From assembly GCF_015751785.1 (NCBI RefSeq), contig NZ_JADOTY010000001.1, forward strand, positions 2,604,001 to 2,668,000: DNA of 64,000 nucleotides, read 5' to 3'. Below are positions 37,642 to 46,705 of the stretch, piece by piece. Source of the DNA: Micromonospora vinacea (lineage in GTDB: Bacteria; Actinomycetota; Actinomycetes; Mycobacteriales; Micromonosporaceae). The position numbers were made by a program, and so were the translations under genes. Every line of letters starts with the position of its first letter. The first letter of the stretch is position 1. A model generated the notes under the pieces. That model was not told the DNA's origin and did no database searches. It worked only from the letters and a program-made list of their open reading frames with translations.

Positions 37642-38286
37642 ATGCATCTTCTGCATATTGACTCGAGCATCCGCGGTGACTGGTCGGTCAGCCGGCGGCT
37701 CACCGCCCGCGCGGTGGACGCATGGCGTGCGGCCCACCCGGACGGCACCGTGGCCTACCGGGACCTGGGTGCCGAACCGCTGCCGCACCTGGACGCGGAC
37801 GGTGGGCTGGCGCGGATGACGCCCCCGGACCAGCACACCCCCGCCCAGCGCGACTCCTGGGAGCTCAGCGAGCGGCTGGTCGACGAGGTGAAGCAGGCCG
37901 ACGTGGTGCTGCTCGGCCTGCCGCTCTACAACTTCGGTGCGCCCAGCAGCGTCAAGTCCTGGGTCGACCACCTGATCGTTCCCGGGCTGGCGTACGACCC
38001 GACGACGCAGGAGGGTCTGCTCGGCGGACGCGAGTTCGTGGTGCTGGCCACCCGGGGTGGCGGCTACGGCGAGGGCACCCCTCGCTACGGCTGGGACCAC
38101 GCCGAGCCGTGGCTCCCGCACGGTCTGTCGATGACCGGCATGCAGCCCCGGTTCATCAGCGCCGAGCTGACCCTGGCCCCATCGGTGCCGGCGATGGCCG
38201 AGCTGATCCCGCTGCACGAGGCGAGCCTCGCGGCGGCCGAAAAGGAGATCGACAACCTCTGGACGCCGGTCAGCGCCCAGCGCTGA
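37642..38286 (+). CDS. azoR: FMN-dependent NADH-azoreductase
   Basis: The 214-residue flavodoxin-fold protein opens LLHIDSSIRGDWSVSRRLTAR, the phosphate-binding loop of AzoR, and has PLYNFGAPSSVKSWVDHL and ATRGGGYGEGTP around the flavin. It reduces quinones and azo compounds with NADH. Two ATG codons are adjacent; the one at 37642 is 4 nt from AGGAGG, while that at 37639 is only 1 nt away, so the second is preferred. The divergent MarR gene is its likely repressor. Quinone reduction could protect against an aromatic quinone product, which is speculative. Confidence 0.92.
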   Translation: MHLLHIDSSIRGDWSVSRRLTARAVDAWRAAHPDGTVAYRDLGAEPLPHLDADGGLARMTPPDQHTPAQRDSWELSERLVDEVKQADVVLLGLPLYNFGAPSSVKSWVDHLIVPGLAYDPTTQEGLLGGREFVVLATRGGGYGEGTPRYGWDHAEPWLPHGLSMTGMQPRFISAELTLAPSVPAMAELIPLHEASLAAAEKEIDNLWTPVSAQR

Positions 38287-38301
38287 GGCAGCGACGACAC
38301 G

Positions 38302-38340
38302 ACGAGAGCGGCCGCCCCGATCGGGGACGGCCGCTCTCGT
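38302..38340. terminator. Bidirectional terminator between azoR and korB
   Basis: A perfect 13-bp stem ACGAGAGCGGCCG (38302-38314) with its complement (38328-38340), continuing inward through CCCC/GGGG pairs, lies between two convergent genes. Confidence 0.85.
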
Positions 38341-38353
38341 CAGTGCGGACGGG

Positions 38354-39388
38354 TCAGAGGATGGTCCAGGTGTCGCCGCTGCCCAGCAGCCCGGCGAGCT
38401 GCTGCTCGGGGGTCTCGGTGACAGTCGCCTTGGCGGCCGCGAGCTGAGCCTGCACCACGCTGTCGTAGGACGGGCGGTCCACCGAGCGGAACACCCCGAT
38501 CGGGGTGTTGCGCAGGTCCAGGCCGGGCAGCCGGGACAGCGCGAAGGCGTACGCCGGGTCGGTGACCGTCGCGTCGTGCACGACGATCTCCTCCGGGCGG
38601 ACCGAGTTGGTGTCCCGTACCTCCAGGCCGAAGCCGCCCGGCGGGTGCACCACGCAGAACCGCCCGTCGGCGCCGAAGGTGATCGGCTGCCCGTGCTCCA
38701 GGCGGATCAGGTAATCGTCGCGGGTGGACGGGTCCTTGAGCTGCTCGAACGCCCCGTCGTTGAAGATGTTGCAGTTCTGGTAGATCTCCACGAAGGCCGA
38801 GCCCTCGTGTTCCGCGGCGGCCCGCAGCACCGACTGGAGGTGCTTGCGGTCGGAGTCGATGGTCCGGCCGACGAAGCTGGCCTCCGCGCCGAGGGCGAGC
38901 GACAGCGGATTGAACGGGGCGTCCGCCGAACCGGCCGGGGTCGACTTGGTGATCTTGCCGACCTCGGACGTCGGAGAATACTGACCCTTGGTCAGACCGT
39001 AGATCCGGTTGTTGAACAGCAGGATCTTGAGGTTGACGTTGCGCCGTAGGGCGTGGATCAGGTGGTTGCCACCGATGGAGAGCGCGTCGCCGTCGCCGGT
39101 GACCACCCAGACCGACAGGTCCGGCCGGGACACCGACAGGCCCGTCGCGATCGCCGGGGCCCGACCGTGGATCGAGTGCATCCCGTACGTGTTCATGTAG
39201 TACGGGAAGCGGGACGAGCAGCCGATCCCGGAGACGAAGACGGTGCGCTCCCGGGGGATGTTCAGCTCCGGCATGAACTGCTGGATGGCCGCCAGGATCG
39301 CGTAGTCACCGCAGCCGGGGCACCAGCGCACCTCCTGGTCGGACTTGAAGTCCTTCGCGGTGAGCTTGACGGCGACGGGCTCAGACAT
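38354..39388 (-). CDS. korB: 2-oxoacid:ferredoxin oxidoreductase beta subunit
   Basis: The 344-residue protein has the TPP-binding pattern of KorB: WCPGCGDYAILAA near the N-terminus, VSGIGCSSRFPYY, VTGDGDALSIGGNHLIHA, and FNNRIYGLTKGQYSPTS. With the alpha subunit it oxidatively decarboxylates 2-oxoglutarate (or pyruvate) to the acyl-CoA and reduces ferredoxin. It overlaps korA by 8 bp. The cysteines suggest the [4Fe-4S] cluster of the family. Confidence 0.95.
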   Translation of the reverse strand: MSEPVAVKLTAKDFKSDQEVRWCPGCGDYAILAAIQQFMPELNIPRERTVFVSGIGCSSRFPYYMNTYGMHSIHGRAPAIATGLSVSRPDLSVWVVTGDGDALSIGGNHLIHALRRNVNLKILLFNNRIYGLTKGQYSPTSEVGKITKSTPAGSADAPFNPLSLALGAEASFVGRTIDSDRKHLQSVLRAAAEHEGSAFVEIYQNCNIFNDGAFEQLKDPSTRDDYLIRLEHGQPITFGADGRFCVVHPPGGFGLEVRDTNSVRPEEIVVHDATVTDPAYAFALSRLPGLDLRNTPIGVFRSVDRPSYDSVVQAQLAAAKATVTETPEQQLAGLLGSGDTWTIL

Positions 39389-41228
39389 TCTTCAGCACCT
39401 CTTCCAGCGTCGTCTCCAGCTCGGCGGCCGTGAACGGAAGGCCGCGGACCTGGTTGTAGCTGATCGCGTCGACCAGGTAGCGGGCCCGGATGACGTGGGC
39501 GAGCTGGCCCAGGTTCATCTCCGGGATGACCACCTTGTCGTACGAGCGCAGCACCTCACCGAGGTTGGCCGGCATCGGTGCCAGGTGCCGCAGGTGCGCC
39601 TGGGCGATGGAGAGGCCGCGCTGGCGTACCCCGCGGCACGCCGCGCCGATCGGCCCGTACGTCGAGCCCCAGCCGAGGACCAGCACCCGGGCGTCGCCGT
39701 CCGGGTCCTCCACCTCGATGTCCGGCACCGGGATGGTCTCGATCCGGGCGGCCCGGGTGCGCACCATGAAGTCGTGGTTGGCCGGGTCGTAGGAGATGTC
39801 GCCGGTCTTGTCGGCCTTCTCCAGACCGCCGATCCGGTGCTCCAGACCCGCCGTGCCGGGGATCGCCCACGGCCGGGCCAGGGTCTCCGGGTCACGCAGG
39901 TACGGCAGGAAGGTGGTGCCGTCCTCGCCGTTGGGCTTGGTGGCGAACTCGACCCGCAGGTCGGGCAGCGACTCCACGTCGGGCAGCAGCCACGGCTCGG
40001 AACCGTTGGCGACGTAGTTGTCGGACAGCAGGATCACCGGGGTGCGGTAGGTCAGCGCGATCCGGGCCGCCTCCAGTGCCGCGAAGAAGCAGTCCGACGG
40101 TGACCGGGGCGCGATCACCGCGACCGGCGCCTCGCCGTGCCGACCGTAGAGCGCCATGTTGAGGTCGGCCTGCTCGGTCTTGGTCGGCATGCCGGTCGAC
40201 GGGCCGGCGCGCTGCACGTCAACGATGACCAGCGGCAGCTCCAGCGCCACCGCGAGCGAGATCGTCTCGCTCTTGAGCGCCACGCCGGGGCCGCTGGTGG
40301 TGGTCACACCGAGCGACCCGCCGTAGGAGGCGCCCAGCGCGGCGCCGACGGCGGCGATCTCGTCCTCGGCCTGCACAGTGAGAACACCGAAGCGCTTGTG
40401 CTTGCTCAGCTCGTGCAGGATGTCCGACGCGGGCGTGATCGGGTACGCCCCGAGGAAGACCGGCAGCCCGGAGCGCACCCCGGCGGCGACAAGCCCCAGC
40501 GAGAGCGCCGCGTTGCCGGTGATGTTGCGGTACGTGCCCGGCTTCATCTTGGCCGGCTTGACCTCGTAGCGGACCGCGAAGTCCTCGGTGGTCTCGCCGA
40601 AGTTCCAGCCGGCCTTGAAGGCGGCGACGTTCGCGGCGACCAGCTCCGGGCGGGCGGCGAACTTGCGCTCCAGGAAGCGCAGCGTCGACTCGTAGGGCCG
40701 GGAGTACATCCAGGAGAGCAGGCCGAGCGCGAACATGTTCTTCGAGCGCTCGGCATCCTTCTTGGACACCTGGTGGGCGGCGAGCGCGCCGACGGTCATC
40801 GAGGTCAGCGCCACCGGGTGCACGACGTAGCCGGCCAGCGAGTCGTCGTCGAGTGGGCTGCTCTGGTAGCCGACCTTCGCGAGATTGCGCTTGGTGAACT
40901 CGTCGGTGTTGACGATGATGTCCGCGCCGCGCGGCAGATCGGCCAGGTTGGCCTTGAGGGCCGCCGGGTTCATCGCCACCAGCACGTTGGGCGCGTCGCC
41001 CGGCGTGAGGATGTCGTAGTCGGCGAAGTGCACCTGGAAGCTCGACACGCCGGGCAGGGTGCCGGCGGGAGCGCGGATCTCGGCGGGGAAGTTTGGCAGC
41101 GTGGAGATGTCGTTGCCGAGCTGCGCCGTCTCCGAGGTGAACCGGTCGCCGGTCAGCTGCATGCCGTCGCCAGAGTCACCGGCGAACCGGATGACCACCC
41201 GGTCGAGTTGACGGATCTGCTTGGTCAC
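39381..41228 (-). CDS. korA: 2-oxoacid:ferredoxin oxidoreductase alpha (fused gamma-alpha) subunit
   Basis: The 615-residue protein carries an N-terminal gamma domain (RFAGDSGDGMQLTGDRF, ~10-190) followed by the alpha/pyrimidine-binding domain (GAYPITPASDILHELSKH, TTTSGPGVALKSE, DVQRAGPSTGMPTKTEQAD) and a C-terminal transketolase-like part (RVLVLGWGSTYGP). This is the actinobacterial oxygen-tolerant Kor layout. It starts at GTG 41228 with GAAGGTGG upstream and is co-translated with korB. Confidence 0.95.
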   Translation of the reverse strand: MTKQIRQLDRVVIRFAGDSGDGMQLTGDRFTSETAQLGNDISTLPNFPAEIRAPAGTLPGVSSFQVHFADYDILTPGDAPNVLVAMNPAALKANLADLPRGADIIVNTDEFTKRNLAKVGYQSSPLDDDSLAGYVVHPVALTSMTVGALAAHQVSKKDAERSKNMFALGLLSWMYSRPYESTLRFLERKFAARPELVAANVAAFKAGWNFGETTEDFAVRYEVKPAKMKPGTYRNITGNAALSLGLVAAGVRSGLPVFLGAYPITPASDILHELSKHKRFGVLTVQAEDEIAAVGAALGASYGGSLGVTTTSGPGVALKSETISLAVALELPLVIVDVQRAGPSTGMPTKTEQADLNMALYGRHGEAPVAVIAPRSPSDCFFAALEAARIALTYRTPVILLSDNYVANGSEPWLLPDVESLPDLRVEFATKPNGEDGTTFLPYLRDPETLARPWAIPGTAGLEHRIGGLEKADKTGDISYDPANHDFMVRTRAARIETIPVPDIEVEDPDGDARVLVLGWGSTYGPIGAACRGVRQRGLSIAQAHLRHLAPMPANLGEVLRSYDKVVIPEMNLGQLAHVIRARYLVDAISYNQVRGLPFTAAELETTLEEVLKNV

Positions 41229-41469
41229 TGTGCCACCTTCGTTCGCGACTGCGGGGCTTGCCCGGCCACGGAACCTCCTTGACGCAACGCTTCACCGCAC
41301 CGCCCCAGGCTGGTCCGGCCGCTGTCGTTCCTCACCTCAGAGCCTACGTCTAAGGGAGCCCTAACCATCCCCGGAGGTCCGCCGACTGGGACCGGATCGG
41401 GTCGCGAAATGCCCACCTTTGCGGGGTTACGTACCGCCCGCCGTAATTCAGATCACCACCCGACCGCGC

Positions 41470-41503
41470 CGACGACCCCGGCCACCTGTCGCCGGGGTCG
41501 TCG
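41470..41503. terminator. Terminator downstream of the surface-protein gene
   Basis: A perfect 13-bp stem CGACGACCCCGGC (41470-41482) with its complement (41491-41503) and an 8-nt loop lies 6 nt beyond the end of the minus-strand gene at 41509. The rest of 41229-41508 contains only the korA leader. Confidence 0.8.
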
Positions 41504-41508
41504 GTCGA

Positions 41509-42987
41509 TCAGTCGGCGGGCTGGGGCGCGGGCTCGGGCGGCGGGCCGCCGAACCGGCGGCGCAGCGAGGTCATGGCCAGCGTGAGAGCCAGCACCACCA
41601 GGAGCGCGGACACCGCGATCAGGATGACCGCGGTGCGCTGCACCGAGGTCAACCCGCCGTCCCGGGTCGTGGCGCCGGCCGGGAGTACGCCCTGTGAGCC
41701 GGTCGGCGCGGGCGGGGAGACCACCGGCGTGGCCAGGGCGGCGGCCGCGGTGATCCGGAAGCTCATCTGCACCCGACGGGTCGGGCCGCTGCGGGGATCG
41801 AGTTGGCCGATCACGGCACCGGACAACGGCGCCTCCCGCTGGGCCTGTGGCGTCGCCTCCACCGGCAGCTGCACCTCGGCTGTCGTTCCGGCCACCACCA
41901 GGCCGGCGTCGCAGCGGGTACGCGTCGGGTCGACCGCCACGCAGCCGAGCGGCGCGGTCGGCACTGTCACCCCGGCCGGCAGGACGACCTCGACCCGGCC
42001 GGCGGCGTCCACCGCACCGGCGTTGCCCAGCCGGAGCGTGAGGGTGCTGGGGCCACCGCTGATGTCGAAGGCCACCTCGTCGGCGGCGAGCGCGATCCCG
42101 GGCACCGGCGGGCCGGGCGGGAAGAGCACAGCGAAGCCCTGGTCGTCGGTCACTTCTCCGGACACTCCCGACGCGTTCGCGACGACCTGGACGGACCCGC
42201 TGAGCGGCATCTGCTTCCACGCCGTGCCGGCCACCCGCAGGCGCAGCACCGTGCTGAACCGGGCGCCCGCCCCGGCGGTCCACGCCCCACAGCGGTACGC
42301 CCCACCACCGGCGGCGGCGCAGCCCTTCGTGCCGGCGTCGGTCAGCCCGGCGGGCAGCGTGTACGAGAGTCGGATCTGTTCCGCTGTGGTACCGGTGTTG
42401 TGCACAGTGACCTGGAGGGTGGCGGTGGTGCTCGCGGTGTTCCAGTACGCCTCGGTGAGGGTGACGTCGCCGGTGGTGACCTGCACGCCCAGCGGGCTCT
42501 GCGGCGCCGCCGGCGAACCCGGCGCGGGCGGGCGGACCGGCGGAGTCGGGGGTGTCGGCAGGAGCGGAGGTGCGGTCGATGGCACCGGGGGAGCCGGGCT
42601 GGGCGGTCGGGTGGTGCCGCCCGGCGCGGGCGCGACGGTGGTCGGCGCCGGTGGGACCTCCGGGGCGGTGGTCACCGGCGCGGGTGGGGTCGTCTCCGGC
42701 GGTGGCGCGCCGGTCTCCGGCGCCGGCTCGGTCGGGCCCGGTTCACCGCCCGGGTCCTCGGTCGGCGTGGGCTCCTCCGCCGGTGTGGTCGGGGGCTCTT
42801 CTCCGCCCGGCTCGTTGACCGGTTCGCCGGAGGTTACGACCGGGTCCGCGTCCGGCACAGCCGCGCTGGCCCAGGCCGGCCCGACGGCGAGCGCCGTGAG
42901 CAGGCCGAGCGCGAGCGCGGCCGCCAGCAGGGGCGCGGAACGCCGCCCCTCCGCCCGGCTACCGGGCGGTGCCTTCACGCGGGCCAT
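41509..42987 (-). CDS. Pro-rich secreted protein with C-terminal membrane anchor
   Basis: The 492-residue protein has an N-terminal signal (~18-42), a long Pro/Thr/Glu-rich low-complexity region (~45-160), two or three beta-rich DUF11/CARDB-like segments (for example LQVTVHNTGTTAEQIRLSYT and LTLRLGNAGAVDAAGRVEV), and a C-terminal hydrophobic anchor (~450-472) followed by a basic tail. It looks like a cell-surface protein; no enzyme or binding function can be assigned. It is a single-gene unit with its own terminator. Confidence 0.75.
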   Translation of the reverse strand: MARVKAPPGSRAEGRRSAPLLAAALALGLLTALAVGPAWASAAVPDADPVVTSGEPVNEPGGEEPPTTPAEEPTPTEDPGGEPGPTEPAPETGAPPPETTPPAPVTTAPEVPPAPTTVAPAPGGTTRPPSPAPPVPSTAPPLLPTPPTPPVRPPAPGSPAAPQSPLGVQVTTGDVTLTEAYWNTASTTATLQVTVHNTGTTAEQIRLSYTLPAGLTDAGTKGCAAAGGGAYRCGAWTAGAGARFSTVLRLRVAGTAWKQMPLSGSVQVVANASGVSGEVTDDQGFAVLFPPGPPVPGIALAADEVAFDISGGPSTLTLRLGNAGAVDAAGRVEVVLPAGVTVPTAPLGCVAVDPTRTRCDAGLVVAGTTAEVQLPVEATPQAQREAPLSGAVIGQLDPRSGPTRRVQMSFRITAAAALATPVVSPPAPTGSQGVLPAGATTRDGGLTSVQRTAVILIAVSALLVVLALTLAMTSLRRRFGGPPPEPAPQPAD

Positions 42988-43116
42988 CTGTCCTCCGGTG
43001 ACATGGGTGGGTGTCCAATATTCGGTAACAGTTGCCCCAGTGCACTAGTCCCATCCGGAAACAAATCCGTAACGTGTTGGGGACGGCCGGTCTGGGCGAG
43101 CGGTAGGCTGCCGACT

Positions 43117-43494
43117 GTGACCGGATACCTGGGCTCGTACGCGACGCTCGGGCTCCTGCTGCTCGCCAGCGTTGTCTTCTTCGTTACGGCGTTCTCAGCC
43201 AACCGGGTGTTACGCCCGGCGCGTCCGGCCGACCCGCCGGGCAAGCGGGCCAGCTACGAGTGCGGGCTCGACCCGGTCGGTGCCGACTGGGCGCAGATGC
43301 AGATCCGCTACTACGTGTACGCCTACCTCTACGTCCTGTTCGCGGTCGAGGCGGTGTTCCTCTTCCCCTGGGCGGTGGTCTTCGACCGGCCGGGCTTCGG
43401 TCTGGTGACGGTGGTGGAGATGGCGGTGTTCGTGGCCGTGCTCACGCTCGGCATCCTCTACGCCTGGCGTAGGAACATCCTCCGCTGGACCTGA
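43117..43494 (+). CDS. nuoA: NADH-quinone oxidoreductase subunit A (orphan nuoA)
   Basis: The 125-residue protein has three membrane segments and the NuoA signature YECGLDPVGADWAQMQIRYY followed by FAVEAVFLFPWAVV. It starts at GTG 43117, 7 nt after a TAGGCT box, with no Shine-Dalgarno, so it is probably leaderless; a longer opening upstream runs inside the antisense of the surface-protein gene. No nuoB or other subunit follows. Streptomyces has a second, partial nuo set near a korAB pair; this may be its last remaining member. Confidence 0.92.
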   Translation: MTGYLGSYATLGLLLLASVVFFVTAFSANRVLRPARPADPPGKRASYECGLDPVGADWAQMQIRYYVYAYLYVLFAVEAVFLFPWAVVFDRPGFGLVTVVEMAVFVAVLTLGILYAWRRNILRWT

Positions 43495-43560
43495 GCGCCA
43501 CGGCCTCCGGCGATCGTGTCGGCCGGCCCGCCGTTCGCGGCCGGTTACGGCGACGACCGG

Positions 43561-44430
43561 TCAGGCCAGTCCCCTTCGGGTCGCCGTGGGCGGGCGGTCG
43601 CCGCGGATCGAGGCCACCAGGTCCAGCACCCGTCGGGTCGGGCCGACCTGGTGGGCCCGGAAGACCCGGGCGCCCAACCAGGCCGAGACCGCCGTCGCGG
43701 CGAGCGTCCCCTCCAGCCGCTCGGCCACCGGCAGGCCCAACGTCTCACCGATGAAGTCCTTGTTGGAGAGCGCCACCAGCACCGGCCAGCCGGTCGCGGT
43801 CAGCTCGTCCAACCGGCGGGTGATCTCCAGCGAGTGCCGGGTGTTCTTGCCGAAGTCGTGAGCCGGGTCGATGAGGATGCCGTCGGGGCGTACCCCGGCC
43901 GCCACCGCGCGCTCGGCGAGCCCGGTCACCGTCGCCACCACGTCGGCGACCACGTCGGTGAAGGCGGCCCGGTGTGGCCTGGTCCGCGGCGTCAGGCCGC
44001 CGGCGTGCGAACAGACCAGGCCGGCGCCGGTCTGCGCGGCCACCTGGATCAACGCCGGGTCGGCGCCCGACCAGGTGTCGTTGAGCAGGTCGGCACCGGC
44101 CGCCACGGCCTCCGTCGCCACCTCGGCACGCCAGGTGTCGATGGAGATCACCACCTCCGGGAACGCGGCCCGGACGGCGGCGATGGTGTCCACCGTGCGC
44201 CGGATCTCCTCGGTGACGTCCACGTCCGCACCGGGGCCGGCCTTGACGCCGCCGATGTCGATGATTGCCGCGCCCTCGTCCACCGCCCGCTCCACGGCGC
44301 GCAGAGCGCTGTCGGCGGCGTAGGTGGCCCCGCGGTCGAAGAACGAGTCCGGCGTGCGGTTGATGATCGCCATCACCACCAGCTCGCCCGGGGCGAACGT
44401 GTGCCCACCCAGCCGAAGCGCCCCGGCCAT
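43561..44430 (-). CDS. folP2: Dihydropteroate synthase homologue, FolP2 type
   Basis: The 289-residue TIM-barrel protein carries VVMAIINRTPDSFFDRG where canonical FolP has NVTPDSFSDGG, and IDIGGVKAGPG in place of the usual IDIGGESTRPG. Both changes are typical of the FolP2 (Rv1207-like) paralogue, which in mycobacteria does not support folate synthesis. AGGAGG lies 6 nt before the ATG. It is divergent from the DivIVA-like gene, as in M. tuberculosis apart from the absent gpgS. The exact reaction is unknown. Confidence 0.88.
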   Translation of the reverse strand: MAGALRLGGHTFAPGELVVMAIINRTPDSFFDRGATYAADSALRAVERAVDEGAAIIDIGGVKAGPGADVDVTEEIRRTVDTIAAVRAAFPEVVISIDTWRAEVATEAVAAGADLLNDTWSGADPALIQVAAQTGAGLVCSHAGGLTPRTRPHRAAFTDVVADVVATVTGLAERAVAAGVRPDGILIDPAHDFGKNTRHSLEITRRLDELTATGWPVLVALSNKDFIGETLGLPVAERLEGTLAATAVSAWLGARVFRAHQVGPTRRVLDLVASIRGDRPPTATRRGLA

Positions 44431-44585
44431 GCCCGCCTCCTGGAAGTTCGCGCCGCGCCGCCGCGTCGGCCGGTCCCGACGCTAGTCGGTCGCCCGTCCG
44501 CAATTCCGGGCGGGCGTCGGCGCCGATCGTGATCGGGGCGGGTGGCGGGGTCGCTCCGGGACGGCTGCCATGCCACGATCAGTGC

Positions 44586-45233
44586 ATGGGTCAGCTTCTG
44601 CTCCTCCTGGTCGTGGCGTTGACCGTCGCGGCGGTGGTATTCGGCGTGACGGTGCTGGTCAGCGGCCGTGATCCCGGCCTGGCGCCGGCCGAGCCGGATT
44701 CGCAGGCCGTGGCGTTGCCGGGCACCCGCCCGTTACGCGAATCCGACGTGACGGCGGTCCGTTTCGACACCGGGTTGCGCGGGTACCGGATGGACCAGGT
44801 CGATCAGGCGTTGCGCCGTGCCGCCTACGACATCGGTTACAAGTCCGAGCTGATCGGCGTACTGGAGTCGGAGGTCATCGCGTTGCGTGAGGGACGCACC
44901 GACGACGCGGACGTGCTGCGCCAGGCCCGCGAGCAGTCGACCAGCAAGGTGACGACAGCGGACGCGGCCGACCCGGATGAGGCGGCAGAGCCGGGCACGG
45001 CGGTCGAGCCGGGCAGGGACGTGCCGCTGACCGGCGAGGCGGGCTCGGCCCCGGTCGGCTCGACGACTTCCGGCCCGTTGCCCTCGGCCACCTCGTCTCC
45101 GGCGGATTCCGACGGTGTGGCGCCGGCCGCCGGGCCCGCCGACGACGAGTCGGCCGATCGTGAGCAGACCGCCGGCGCGCCCGCCGACGGCACCGAGCAG
45201 CGCGACGCGGTGGTTCGGTCGGAGCCGGCGTGA
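44586..45233 (+). CDS. DivIVA-domain membrane protein (Rv1209-like)
   Basis: The 215-residue protein has an N-terminal hydrophobic anchor (~2-24, LLLLVVALTVAAVVFGV), a short DivIVA-type motif (VRFDTGLRGYRMDQVDQALRR, ~58-80) with following coiled-coil propensity, and a disordered Ala/Asp/Glu-rich tail. The start at ATG 44586 is preferred over an upstream opening. It overlaps the next gene by GTGA. Its position beside folP2 and tag matches the mycobacterial neighbourhood. A role at the cell pole or septum is inferred from the motif. Confidence 0.8.
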   Translation: MGQLLLLLVVALTVAAVVFGVTVLVSGRDPGLAPAEPDSQAVALPGTRPLRESDVTAVRFDTGLRGYRMDQVDQALRRAAYDIGYKSELIGVLESEVIALREGRTDDADVLRQAREQSTSKVTTADAADPDEAAEPGTAVEPGRDVPLTGEAGSAPVGSTTSGPLPSATSSPADSDGVAPAAGPADDESADREQTAGAPADGTEQRDAVVRSEPA

Positions 45234-45727
45234 CCGAACCGGAGGGCGCTGACGATCTTCGGGAGGCGGCCCGACCCGGTGCCGGTGAGGTGACCGCCAC
45301 GGTGATCGTCGACGCCCCGGCGGAGCGGGTCTTCGCCGCGTTGCTCGCCTGGGAACGTCAGTCCGACTGGATCCCGTTCACCCGCGTCAGGGTGGTCGAG
45401 GGTGACGGGCGTGAGGGCAGCCGGATCGAGGCGGTGACCGCGCTCGGCCGGGCGACGCTGCGCGACGAGATGCGGGTGGTCCGGGTCGACGAGCCGTACG
45501 AGATCGGCGTGGTGCACCACGGTCAGTTGCTGCGCGGCCCGGGTGTGCTGCGCTGCACCCAGCTGGGCCGGGACCGCACCCAGGTCGTCTGGCACGAGTG
45601 GTTCCACCTGCCGGGCGGCCGGGCCGGTCGACTGGCGTGGCCGGTGCTCTGGCCCGGCTCCAAGCTCGGCCTCACCCAGGCGCTGAAGAGGTTCGCCCGT
45701 CTGGTCGAGCAGGGCCGGCTGCCCTGA
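45230..45727 (+). CDS. SRPBCC-family lipid-binding-like protein
   Basis: The 165-residue protein fits the polyketide cyclase/START-like fold (PF10604): VTATVIVDAPAERVFAALLAWERQ, a beta sheet through DEMRVVRVDEPYEIGVVHHG, and a C-terminal helix ALKRFARLVEQG. It has no tie to the PKS cluster; such proteins are common single-domain lipid or small-molecule binders. It is translated from a GTG overlapping the DivIVA-like stop, and its end overlaps the convergent sterol-desaturase-like gene by 56 bp. Confidence 0.82.
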   Translation: MTEPEGADDLREAARPGAGEVTATVIVDAPAERVFAALLAWERQSDWIPFTRVRVVEGDGREGSRIEAVTALGRATLRDEMRVVRVDEPYEIGVVHHGQLLRGPGVLRCTQLGRDRTQVVWHEWFHLPGGRAGRLAWPVLWPGSKLGLTQALKRFARLVEQGRLP

Positions 45728-46568
45728 CCGGTTGACCCGGTGCCGGCTGCCAGCCCGGCGCGCGGAAGAGGTGCCCGGCGCGGTGCCGCCAGGTCACCGC
45801 GGCGCGCAGGTCCCGGGCGATCGAGGCGTACTCGTGGAAGGCCACCCGCACCGGGTTGTAGCTGCCCACGTTCTTGGTCAGGCCGTACACGCAGCGTTCC
45901 CGTTCCGGCGCGAACGACCTGAAGAGCCGGTCCCAGACGATCAGGATGCCGCCGAAGTTGCGGTCCAGGTAGCTGCCCTGCGACGCGTGGTGCACGCGGT
46001 GGTGCGACGGGGTGTTGAACACCGCCTCGTACCAGCGCGGCATCCTGTCGATCCGCTCGGTGTGGATCCAGAACTGGTAGAGCAGGTTGACCGAGCCGCA
46101 GAACGCGACCACTGCCGGGTGTACGCCGGCCAGGATCAGCGGGAGGTAGAACACCCAACTGGTCAGGCCGGTCCACGGTTGGCGCAGTGCTGTGGAGAGG
46201 TTGAACCGCTGCGACGAGTGGTGCACCACGTGCGAGGCCCAGAGGATGCGGATCACGTGGTGGCTGCGGTGCGACCAGTAGTAGCAGAAGTCCTGCGCGA
46301 GCAGGATCAGTGGCCAGGTCCACCAGAGCTCGGCGACCCGCAGCGGGGTGAGCGCGTAGAGCAGCGCGTACGCGGCGGCGATCGGCACCTTCCAGAGGAG
46401 GTCGGCGAAGATGCTGCCCAGCCCCATCGCCAGGCTGGTCGCGGTGTCGGCGCCGCCGTAGCCGACCTCGTCGTCGTCGCGGTGCAGCAGGTAGGAGACC
46501 CGCTCCAGCACGATGAGCAGCACGAAGGCCGGGATCGACCAGGCGATGACGTCCGGGAACTCCTTCAC
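45672..46568 (-). CDS. Sterol desaturase/fatty acid hydroxylase family protein
   Basis: The start at GTG 46568 has GGAGG 7 nt upstream; a longer opening to 46640 lacks one. The 298-residue membrane protein has four or five hydrophobic segments and the diiron histidine clusters of PF04116: HRSHH, HVVHHSS and HRVHHAS. It probably oxidises a lipid or carotenoid-like substrate with O2. It is divergent from tag. The last ~20 residues overlap the SRPBCC gene on the other strand and are low-complexity. Confidence 0.88.
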   Translation of the reverse strand: MKEFPDVIAWSIPAFVLLIVLERVSYLLHRDDDEVGYGGADTATSLAMGLGSIFADLLWKVPIAAAYALLYALTPLRVAELWWTWPLILLAQDFCYYWSHRSHHVIRILWASHVVHHSSQRFNLSTALRQPWTGLTSWVFYLPLILAGVHPAVVAFCGSVNLLYQFWIHTERIDRMPRWYEAVFNTPSHHRVHHASQGSYLDRNFGGILIVWDRLFRSFAPERERCVYGLTKNVGSYNPVRVAFHEYASIARDLRAAVTWRHRAGHLFRAPGWQPAPGQPVRAAGPARPDGRTSSAPG

Positions 46569-46705
46569 CGTGCGGCCTCCGCTCGCCGTCACCGGTCGGG
46601 GCGCACCGTCGGGTGACCCCGACCTACCGGTCGGTAACAAGCACCATAGGCAGCCGGGCGGCCGGTGGCAATGGGGCGTCGGACCGATGCCCTAGCGTGT
46701 ACGAG

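Noticed and set aside
45230..45727. SRPBCC gene as a second polyketide cyclase
   Set aside because: It is 27 kb from the PKS cluster in conserved chromosomal context and lacks TcmN-type motifs.
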